64,000 nucleotides of DNA from the NCBI RefSeq assembly GCF_040958695.1, contig NZ_CP162599.1, positions 3,630,001 to 3,694,000 on the forward strand, written 5' to 3'. Position 1 is the first letter of the stretch. The number at the start of each line of letters is the position of its first letter. This document shows, one piece after another, positions 1 through 6,734 of this stretch. The stretch is from Ornithinibacillus sp. 4-3. Its GTDB lineage: Bacteria > Bacillota > Bacilli > Bacillales > Amphibacillaceae. The position numbers and the translations under genes were made by a program. The notes under the pieces were generated by a model that was not told the DNA's origin, did no database searches, and saw only the letters and a list, made by a program, of their open reading frames with translations.

Positions 1-1
1 T

Positions 2-1300
2 GGCATTAGTAAAGAGCGCATGTATGAATTAGCAGAGTTGCTTGCGAAATCTAAATCAGGTGTGTTCGTTTGGTCTATGGGCTTAACTATGCACCGTTTT
101 GCGACAGACAATATCTCTCAAGTAGCTAACCTAGCTTTACTTCGTGGCTTCTTAGGTCGTGAGCATTGTGGACTTATGCCAATTCGAGGACACTCTGGGG
201 TACAGGGATCTGGAGAAATGGGTGCAGATCCGTTTTCCTTACCTGGTGGACCAATGGATGAAGAAAATCGTGCTCGTTTAGAGCAAGTTTGGAACTTTGA
301 TATCCCTACATGGCAAGGGGATATCGTTGGGGTGACATTGGAAAATGCTTTATTACCAGAAGAACATGAACGGAAGCTAAAGCTATACTATATGTCTGGT
401 GGGAACTTCTTAGAAACAATGCCTGACCCAACATTGATCAAGGAATCGCTAGAGAGCTTAGAAATTCGTGTCCATCAAGATATTATCTTCAATACTTCTA
501 CTCTAGTAGATGCGAAGGAAGCAGTTATTGTTTTACCAGTGATGACACGTTATGAGCAGCCTGGTGGAGGAACATCGACATCAACAGAGCGTATGGTGTA
601 CTTCTCTCCAGAAATTAAAGGGCCACGTATAGGAGAGGCTAGATCAGAATGGGAAATTTATTTAGATTTAGCTAAGCGCGTGAAGCCTGAAAGCTATGAG
701 ACCATACACATGGAGGATGCTTATGCTATTCGTGATGAAATTGCAAAAGCAGCTCCAAATTATGATGGTATTCAGCACCTGAAAGAAAAAGGTGATGTCT
801 TTCAATGGGGTGGCGCATGGCTCTGTGAAGATGGTGAATGTCCAACACCAGATGGAAAAGGGAATTTAATCCCTGTTGAATTACCGGAGCTGCGTAAACC
901 AGAAGGACATTTTTATGTGACGACCCGACGAGGTAAACAATTTAACTCGATGGTTTATAGTGATAAGGATCCCTTTAATAATGCAGATCGTTATGATGTC
1001 TTAATTAGTGAAGAAGACTGTAAAGAATTAAATATTGCTGAAGGGGAAGCAATTGTTGTTTACAATAAATATGGTACATTCCATGGACGTGCAAAATTCA
1101 CACCAATAAAATCAGGGAATATTGAATTACATTTCCCTGAAGGTAATGCACTCATCCCAATGAGCGTTTATGAACAATATGCCGGAATCCCAGAATACCA
1201 GGCAGCAGTAATTGTAGAAAAAGCAGAAACATTCTATACGCAAAAAGATAAAAAATACTTGGAAAAACGTGTGGATGAGTTAGAAATGGAACCGAGCTAA
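2..1300 (+). CDS. FdhF/YdeP-family molybdopterin oxidoreductase, C-terminal part (5' end outside window)
   Basis: The reading frame is open to the left edge (codons for G-I-S-K-E-R precede the first ATG at 20), so only the last ~432 residues of a larger protein are visible. They match the back half of a formate dehydrogenase alpha-like enzyme of the FdhF/YdeP group: a segment with GLMPIRGHSGVQGSGEMGA typical of the molybdopterin-binding fold, then from about residue 310 a C-terminal dinucleotide-binding barrel (GHFYVTTRRGKQFNSMVYS). These enzymes bind bis-MGD and transfer electrons to or from a small substrate in the cytoplasm; the substrate cannot be read from this fragment. The next gene, fdhD, starts one base after the stop and encodes the sulfurtransferase that activates such enzymes, which supports the call. 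Iron-sulfur ligands would lie in the missing N-terminus. Confidence 0.85.
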   Translation, partial: GISKERMYELAELLAKSKSGVFVWSMGLTMHRFATDNISQVANLALLRGFLGREHCGLMPIRGHSGVQGSGEMGADPFSLPGGPMDEENRARLEQVWNFDIPTWQGDIVGVTLENALLPEEHERKLKLYYMSGGNFLETMPDPTLIKESLESLEIRVHQDIIFNTSTLVDAKEAVIVLPVMTRYEQPGGGTSTSTERMVYFSPEIKGPRIGEARSEWEIYLDLAKRVKPESYETIHMEDAYAIRDEIAKAAPNYDGIQHLKEKGDVFQWGGAWLCEDGECPTPDGKGNLIPVELPELRKPEGHFYVTTRRGKQFNSMVYSDKDPFNNADRYDVLISEEDCKELNIAEGEAIVVYNKYGTFHGRAKFTPIKSGNIELHFPEGNALIPMSVYEQYAGIPEYQAAVIVEKAETFYTQKDKKYLEKRVDELEMEPS

Positions 1301-1301
1301 A

Positions 1302-2102
1302 ATGGATAACAAAGATCGTGTCATTGAAAATGGCTGGGAAACTGTACGATTCCATGGAGAGGATTTTTCAATAGAGGAAGAAACGATTGCGATTGAGTTT
1401 CCAATAACGGTGATGTTAAATGGGGAAGAATTTGCTACCATGGTTTGCTCACCAATAGATGTAAGAGAACTGATTATCGGGTTTCTTGCTTCTGAAGGTA
1501 TTATTCGCACCTTTAAGGAAATAGATCAACTATCGATTGATCAGGATCGTGGATTTGCTTATATCGAAATTAGCAAGCCCTTAGACCATCTACAACATGA
1601 TCATTCAAAACGCTTTATTGGTTCCTGCTGTGGTAAGAGCCGTCAGTTTTATTTTAAAAGCGATGTGCAAACTGCTAAAACCATTAGGAGTAAATTGTCC
1701 ATGACCGCCCAACAATGCATGGCATTAATGCAGCAATTACAAAGTCAGTCAGAGCATTTCCAGCAAACAGGCGGTGTGCATAATGCAGCACTCTGTACAG
1801 TAGATGAGCTGCTGGCTATCCGCACAGATATTGGACGACATAATGCATTAGATAAAATATATGGATATATTTTAGAACAACGAATTCCCCTTGCAGATAA
1901 AGTGATTGCCTTTAGTGGACGAATTTCATCAGAAGTGCTATTGAAAATTTCCAAAATGGGAATTGGGATTATTATTTCTAAGTCTGCACCTACTGATTTA
2001 GCATTGAAACTAGCGGATGACTTAGGTATCACTGCCATTGGATTCGCTCGCCGTAATAAAATGAATGTATATACACATGCTTATCGAATTAAGAGTAATT
2101 AA
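1302..2102 (+). CDS. fdhD: FdhD, sulfurtransferase for formate dehydrogenase molybdenum cofactor
   Basis: 266 residues, the normal length. FdhD carries sulfur from a cysteine desulfurase to bis-MGD before the cofactor is inserted into FdhF-type enzymes. Family blocks seen: FPITVMLNGEEFATMVCSP near residue 32, the Cys pair in GSCCGKS near residue 106 (the cysteine loop, here adjacent cysteines as I recall for bacilli rather than the CxxC of E. coli), GGVHNAALC near 157 and DIGRHNALDKIYG near 176. The start lies one base after the upstream oxidoreductase stop, so the two are almost certainly translationally coupled and co-transcribed. No second gene follows before the hairpin at 2107-2139. Confidence 0.95.
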   Translation: MDNKDRVIENGWETVRFHGEDFSIEEETIAIEFPITVMLNGEEFATMVCSPIDVRELIIGFLASEGIIRTFKEIDQLSIDQDRGFAYIEISKPLDHLQHDHSKRFIGSCCGKSRQFYFKSDVQTAKTIRSKLSMTAQQCMALMQQLQSQSEHFQQTGGVHNAALCTVDELLAIRTDIGRHNALDKIYGYILEQRIPLADKVIAFSGRISSEVLLKISKMGIGIIISKSAPTDLALKLADDLGITAIGFARRNKMNVYTHAYRIKSN

Positions 2103-2106
2103 CAAA

Positions 2107-2139
2107 AATCCCGCTCCAGAATTACTCTAGAGCGGGATT
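2107..2139. terminator. Rho-independent terminator between convergent fdhD and asnB-like gene
   Basis: Perfect 10-bp arms AATCCCGCTC (2107-2116) and GAGCGGGATT (2130-2139). Read on the minus strand the stem is followed by TTTTTG, so it serves asnB best; on the plus strand the T-tract is poor, but the stem may also stop fdhD transcripts. Confidence 0.85.
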
Positions 2140-2147
2140 AACTTTGA

Positions 2148-4010
2148 TTATATTCTCACCACTTTATCCACCAAGCTAAAATCATACTTTTCTTCTACAA
2201 AGATTTGATACCATAACATAAACATTAGGACAGTCCAAATTTTTCGCGAATAGTCACCTTTACCTGATACATGGCGTTCTAAAAGCTTTTTAACATAGGA
2301 TTTATGCAAAATATGCCCTGTATCACTTTCATCAATAAGTTGCACTGCCCAGTCGTATATCTCATTCTTCAGCCAGTGACGGATAGGAACTGGAAATCCT
2401 AGCTTCGCTCGATGCACTACATCTTTTGGAATATTCGCTGCAAAAGTTTCACGTAACAATGCTTTAGTTAATGCTCCATTTACTTTGTCTTCTACAGGAA
2501 GCATACGCGCAACATTATATACTTCTTTATCTAAGAAGGGCGAACGTAACTCAATCTGATTTGCTTGAGACATTCGTTTCGCTTTTAATAAGATATCTCC
2601 CCGTAACCAAGTATGTAAATCAATGTATTGCATCTGATGTACAGGATGTTCTTTTCGTACTTCATTATAGTACTGCCTTGTAACCATTTGATAGCATAAA
2701 TCTTCATTATAATTTTTCAATATGCTGCGCTTTTCCTCTTCTTCAAACATCTTGGCATTCCCAATATATCGTTCTTCTAACGGTGTTGTTCCACGAAGCA
2801 GGAAGCTCTTGCCTTTTACACCCTCTGGTAAAATCATCGCTAATCGATGCAATAGCTTATTAATGGGTTTAGGAATACTTTCAAAAATCTTCAATGATTG
2901 TGGCTCGCAATAGATATTATACCCACCAAATAGCTCGTCTGCTCCTTCTCCAGACATTACAATATTCACTTCTTTTTTGGCTTCACGTAAAACAAAATAA
3001 AGAGGAACACAGGCTGGATCTGCTAATGGGTCTCCCATTTGCCACATGATTTTAGGGAGATTCTCTAAATACTCCTGGGCTGTGACTGTATAGGAAATAT
3101 TTTCTAAGCCAAGTTCAGCCGCTGTCTGCTCGGCCAAAGAGATTTCTGAAAAATCTTGACGCTCAAATCCAACAGAAAATGTTTTGATATTCGGTTGAAA
3201 TGTTTTAGCCAAGGAAGCAATAATCGTTGAATCTACACCACCTGACAAAAGTGTTCCTAACGGCTGATCACTTTGCATATGAACACGTACAGATTCTGTG
3301 ATCGTCTCGCGCACTTTATTTATTAATCTGCTTCGTTCTGTTAGGATGGGGTCAAATGTCGGTTGAAAGTATCTCGTAAAGTGAATTGGTTTGTCCATCT
3401 CTTTAACAAAATAACTAGCTGCTTCTACCTGTTTAATCTCTGCTGTTAATGTATATGGGCTTGGAACATATTGATAAGTTAAATAATGCTGCAATGCATC
3501 TGTATCCATTGCTGATTCATCAGTGAGTGCTAATAAATTTTGCTTATCTGTTGCAAAGCTTATGTCTTTCTCATGATTGGTATAGTATAGAGATTCCATT
3601 CCGAAGCAATCTCTCGCTCCATATAATGTTTTTGTCTCACGATCCCAAATTAAGATGGCAAAAGCACCTCGAAGACGCGAAAACATTTGCACACCTTCTT
3701 GAATAAATAAGGCGCCAAGCACTTCTAAATCAGATCCTGTTTGACATGTAACTTCGCACTCCTCCAAGGAAGCGCGAAGTTCTGAAATATTATAAATTGT
3801 TCCATTAAATAAGAGAACATAACGATTCTGCTGAAAATGATATAGCTGATCCAACTCTTGAGAGCTGAACGCAATAGGTACATCAATATAATCTAAATTA
3901 CTATCCTGGTTATCAGAATGGACTACTCTTAATTTCTTTTGCATATCTTCAAACATTTTTTCATTAAAGGGATAATCATTTTCATGTAATAAAGCTAGAA
4001 ATCCACTCAT
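2148..4010 (-). CDS. AsnB-type asparagine synthetase-like amidotransferase lacking the N-terminal catalytic Cys
   Basis: 620 residues, full length for class II glutamine-hydrolysing asparagine synthetase. The C-terminal ATP-dependent half looks intact: SGGVDST pyrophosphate loop at 256-262, GEGADELFGGY near 355, RSPFLDKEV and KLGFPVPIRHWL further on. The N-terminal Ntn glutaminase half is present but degenerate: the protein begins M-S-G-F where the family needs M-C-G, the HRGPD and (H)xRLSI segments are unrecognisable, and FNGEIYN reads FNGTIYN (68-74), although GSD (92-94) remains. Glutamine hydrolysis is therefore unlikely; it may use free ammonia, a partner glutaminase or another substrate. 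The ATG lies 23 bp after the anti-sigma stop with AAAGGA 9 nt upstream, so it is probably the third gene of the sigma/anti-sigma operon. AsnB in B. subtilis amidates meso-diaminopimelate of peptidoglycan; an envelope role here is inference. Confidence 0.85.
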   Translation of the reverse strand: MSGFLALLHENDYPFNEKMFEDMQKKLRVVHSDNQDSNLDYIDVPIAFSSQELDQLYHFQQNRYVLLFNGTIYNISELRASLEECEVTCQTGSDLEVLGALFIQEGVQMFSRLRGAFAILIWDRETKTLYGARDCFGMESLYYTNHEKDISFATDKQNLLALTDESAMDTDALQHYLTYQYVPSPYTLTAEIKQVEAASYFVKEMDKPIHFTRYFQPTFDPILTERSRLINKVRETITESVRVHMQSDQPLGTLLSGGVDSTIIASLAKTFQPNIKTFSVGFERQDFSEISLAEQTAAELGLENISYTVTAQEYLENLPKIMWQMGDPLADPACVPLYFVLREAKKEVNIVMSGEGADELFGGYNIYCEPQSLKIFESIPKPINKLLHRLAMILPEGVKGKSFLLRGTTPLEERYIGNAKMFEEEEKRSILKNYNEDLCYQMVTRQYYNEVRKEHPVHQMQYIDLHTWLRGDILLKAKRMSQANQIELRSPFLDKEVYNVARMLPVEDKVNGALTKALLRETFAANIPKDVVHRAKLGFPVPIRHWLKNEIYDWAVQLIDESDTGHILHKSYVKKLLERHVSGKGDYSRKIWTVLMFMLWYQIFVEEKYDFSLVDKVVRI

Positions 4011-4033
4011 TGTCTATTCATCCTTTGTCTGTT

Positions 4034-4891
4034 TTAATTTGGAACAACCTCAAATGTTTCTAACATATAATGAAATCTTGCCCCATGTCCCTCTTCTCCT
4101 ATTTCGAAATACATCTGTTTAATAATGAATACTTGCCCATTTCCAGCTTCTGTCACATAGTAAACATGAACAGGGCTATCTGGTTCAGCTGGATTCCCTT
4201 GTTCTACTGCCCGAATACGTGTAGCTGTAAGAGGCTCTGTTACTTCTTCCGAATAATCGATTTCCATTCCTTCACTTGCAATCTCTTCCTCTACCTCAGC
4301 TAACGCACCTTCTAAGCTTTCTTGTGATGCTGGCTTGATTTCCATTGCCACTTCTGGATACATACCTTCTGGATCTCCAGTGAATTCAATTCTGTCAATA
4401 CCTTCTCCTGGAACAAATTGATAACGCTCCATATCCACATAAATGATATAACGAAGTTCTTCATTTACTGCTAATTCCATCGTGACTTCTTCGGGAATTC
4501 CTTCAATTCCTATCTCTACTTCTATTTCCTGTTCAAACATATCCGCTAAGCTTTGTTCCGGTTCCTCAGTTTCATTAGGATCTTCCCTGTTATCATCTTC
4601 TGGCAAATCTGTATCTTCTCCCGGTATGATAACTTCTGTATCCTCACCTTCTCCTACTTCATTATTTCCATTCATAATATGGAGTAATAATGAAGTAAAT
4701 ATACCTAAAAGCAGGATGGAAGCTAACACTGGTAAGAACTTTAAACTTTTTCTTTTTCTAGGTGCTGATTGCTTTATTTCTGATAAGTTTATGGCTAATT
4801 TTTTTCTATTTTCTACTTGTCGTTCTTCTTTCCAATGCATCTGATGATTCAAATCAGATAATAATTGATCTATGTTATCATGACGTGCCAT
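4034..4891 (-). CDS. Membrane anti-sigma factor-like protein partner of ECF sigma
   Basis: 285 residues. The first ~50 form a charged cytoplasmic segment, residues ~52-72 (FLPVLASILLLGIFTSLLLHI) form one membrane helix, then comes a very acidic linker (about 75-115) and an extracytoplasmic domain of ~170 residues that I do not recognise. No HxxxCxxC zinc anti-sigma motif is visible. The ATG overlaps the end of the sigma gene by 14 bp, the arrangement usual for an ECF sigma factor and its membrane-bound inhibitor. The inferred role is to hold the sigma factor at the inner face of the membrane until an envelope signal arrives. Function is assigned by topology and context only. Confidence 0.75.
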   Translation of the reverse strand: MARHDNIDQLLSDLNHQMHWKEERQVENRKKLAINLSEIKQSAPRKRKSLKFLPVLASILLLGIFTSLLLHIMNGNNEVGEGEDTEVIIPGEDTDLPEDDNREDPNETEEPEQSLADMFEQEIEVEIGIEGIPEEVTMELAVNEELRYIIYVDMERYQFVPGEGIDRIEFTGDPEGMYPEVAMEIKPASQESLEGALAEVEEEIASEGMEIDYSEEVTEPLTATRIRAVEQGNPAEPDSPVHVYYVTEAGNGQVFIIKQMYFEIGEEGHGARFHYMLETFEVVPN

Positions 4892-5399
4892 GCATAAAAC
4901 CCCCTTTTACTAATTGTTTCTCTAAGGCGTGTAAAGCACGAAATAATGTTGATTTCACTTTGCTTTCTGACCAATTCAAAATACTTGCTGTATCAGCAAT
5001 GGAAAACTCTTCTATTTTACGAAGTATGATCACTTGTTTATAGGCTGGCTTTAGCTTGCGTATCGCTAAAAACAACTCCTTTGATTCCTCACGCACTTCC
5101 ATAATATCTTCTACAGAAGCTCCCTCATCCTTCGCAAATAGCTCCTTTACAAAATCAATTGGTTTTTGTTTCCGTAAATAATCAATTGTTACATTATGGG
5201 CAATACGAAATAAAAATGTCTTCGGATATTGAATTTGATTTTTCTCTATATATTGAAATGCTTTTAAAAAGGTTTCTTGCATAATATCTTCTGCTTGATA
5301 GCCGTCTTTTATCATACTCGCGATATACTTCACGATCAGGTCACTGTACTCGTCATACCAACTCAATATAAGTTCTCTATTTTCTGTTTGGATCGACAT
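4878..5399 (-). CDS. ECF-type RNA polymerase sigma factor
   Basis: 173 residues from the ATG at 5399. Region 2 covers about residues 20-75 (DGYQAEDIMQETFLKAF, then TFLFRIAHNVTIDYLRK, the -10 recognition helix); region 4 covers about 110-160 (LKPAYKQVIILRKIEEFSI, then a helix-turn-helix with WSESKVKSTLFRAL). The frame is open back to an ATG at 5432, but the start at 5399 has GGAGGT 6 nt upstream and the ECF promoter at 5439-5463 would put the RNA start close to 5432, so the short form is preferred. It overlaps the anti-sigma gene. The subgroup (SigM/V/W-like) cannot be fixed by eye. Confidence 0.92.
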   Translation of the reverse strand: MSIQTENRELILSWYDEYSDLIVKYIASMIKDGYQAEDIMQETFLKAFQYIEKNQIQYPKTFLFRIAHNVTIDYLRKQKPIDFVKELFAKDEGASVEDIMEVREESKELFLAIRKLKPAYKQVIILRKIEEFSIADTASILNWSESKVKSTLFRALHALEKQLVKGGFMHGTS

Positions 5400-5438
5400 A
5401 CATAGACCTCCTTCCTTTCCTGCTCTGTTCATTGTATA

Positions 5439-5463
5439 GACGGGACATCCATATGAAAGTTGC
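5439..5463 (-). promoter_or_regulatory. ECF-type promoter for the sigma/anti-sigma/asnB-like operon
   Basis: On the minus strand GCAAC (5463-5459) is followed, 16 nt after the AAC, by CGTC (5442-5439). This is the AAC-N16-CGT layout of Bacillus ECF promoters and lies about 40 nt upstream of the sigma start codon, suggesting autoregulation. Inference from spacing and motif; no transcript data. Confidence 0.65.
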
Positions 5464-5489
5464 GTTTTTCGATTTATTTTTCACAAAAA

Positions 5490-5538
5490 AATCAAGCGAG
5501 GTAAAAAAGCTATAGATGCTTTTTACTCTCGCTTGATT
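5490..5538 (-). terminator. Rho-independent terminator of the Usp-domain gene
   Basis: A long hairpin with arms AATCAAGCGAG + GTAAAAAAGC and GCTTTTTAC + TCTCGCTTGATT, overlapping the stop codon of the minus-strand gene. On the minus strand it is followed by TTTTTTTG. Confidence 0.85.
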
Positions 5539-6218
5539 TATTCTTTATCCATATTTGGCGGTTGGGTAATTTCCTCACGCACTTTATTATCATCAATATG
5601 CACTTGTGAGGTTATACCTTTACATACAAATTTAAATACTCCGTTATTAAAATCTGTTCCTATTTCCTTATAGAAAATACCTTCATATTCATTTCGCTTT
5701 GATCTAGTAAAGCTTAACTCATAGCCTTCTTCCGTATATTGCAGGAATCCACGAACTCCTTTTTCATATTGAGTATCCGAGTTACTCTTAATTGAACGAT
5801 CCACTGAAACAATATGTAGATCAATAAATGAAGAAATTTCTCGCTGCAAAGCACTCACAAATGAACCTTTTGTAATTTCTTCCCAACGATTTATTGGTGT
5901 TTGCCCAATCACAATTTGTGTCACATGATGACTATAGGCCACTTCTTTAATGACTTTTACAGCTGGTCGTGACTCATTGTCCATTAAAATAAATTCATCA
6001 ACTTCCAATTCCTCACATAGCTCTTTCCAACGGTCAATGTATTCAGCTTTTTCCGCATCAAACTCATCAAGCGGTAATGGATCAACGGTTAATACATACA
6101 TTGGACAATTTATAAGCTGTGCCAATATGTGACCTCGTTTAATTAGTCGTTCCCCATTTGGACCATAGTACACACACACTAGAATACTCTCGTCCACATG
6201 GTCATTAAATTTGACCAC
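5538..6218 (-). CDS. KdpD-type universal-stress-protein-domain protein (no kinase domain)
   Basis: 226 residues. The first ~145 resemble the cytoplasmic Usp-like domain of the sensor KdpD: ESILVCVYYGPNGERLIKRG at the N-terminus, LINCPMYVLTVDP, FDAEKAEYIDRWKELCEEL, and a nucleotide-loop-like stretch TQIVIGQTPINRWEEITKG. The remaining ~80 residues are unrecognised. There is no histidine kinase domain, so it is a stand-alone domain rather than a sensor kinase. The start is GTG at 6218 with GAGGTG 8 nt upstream. It is transcribed away from the mrp operon across a 516-bp gap; KdpD senses K+/ionic conditions, so a link to cation homeostasis is plausible but unproven. Confidence 0.75.
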   Translation of the reverse strand: MVKFNDHVDESILVCVYYGPNGERLIKRGHILAQLINCPMYVLTVDPLPLDEFDAEKAEYIDRWKELCEELEVDEFILMDNESRPAVKVIKEVAYSHHVTQIVIGQTPINRWEEITKGSFVSALQREISSFIDLHIVSVDRSIKSNSDTQYEKGVRGFLQYTEEGYELSFTRSKRNEYEGIFYKEIGTDFNNGVFKFVCKGITSQVHIDDNKVREEITQPPNMDKE

Positions 6219-6734
6219 TACTTGTTCACCTCTTCTATCCTTTGCATCTGTGAATCTTTCTCCCAGCTATGCATCTTTTTTGAGACTGAGTCAAAAGTTT
6301 TCTATGTTAGTTTTTCCAAACATAATTACTATAAACCCTCATTTTATTTGGGAATCGTTTGATTTTTAAACTAATGGTGTAGCTTTTGCTCTGTTCTCTT
6401 TTTTAACTTTCATTCTAGCATAATCTATTCTTTCTTATTTGACTAGGGGATTTTCAAAGAAAAAATTGGTTTCTTTATCGTATGAAGTGCATACATACCT
6501 TGTTTAGTATATAATTGAAAAAGAAAATTTTTCTATGATACCTTTATAGTTAAATACCTTCGACACCAATTCACAATTCCCTTTATTTTTTTGCATAATA
6601 ATTAAAATTATAAATGCAAAAGAAAGTTTAGCTTACTAAACTTTCTTTAAACATGTAAAAAAACAATCCCCTCCCTGATTTGGGAAAAAATGGTTCTTGC
6701 TTTTTAGCAAAATATATTCATTGGAGGGTTGCCC
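6219..6734. other. Divergent intergenic region, Usp-domain gene / mrp operon
   Basis: 516 bp without a gene, strongly AT-rich. It holds the ribosome-binding sites at both ends and a 12-bp perfect inverted repeat (6619-6648) about 90 bp before mrpA. No consensus sigma-A promoter could be fixed for either direction. Around 6275-6300 there is a short ...TTTTGA...TCAAAA... dyad of unknown meaning. Confidence 0.6.
6619..6648. repeat. Perfect inverted repeat in the mrp 5' region
   Basis: Arms AAAGAAAGTTTA (6619-6630) and TAAACTTTCTTT (6637-6648) with a 6-nt loop. It has no proper T-tract on the plus strand, so it is not a classical terminator for read-through into mrp; it could be a leader hairpin or an operator. 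Confidence 0.6.

Noticed and set aside
6729..6734. TTG at 6729 as mrpA start
   Set aside because: Only one base separates it from GGAGG; the TTG at 6735 has normal spacing and aligns better with known MrpA starts.
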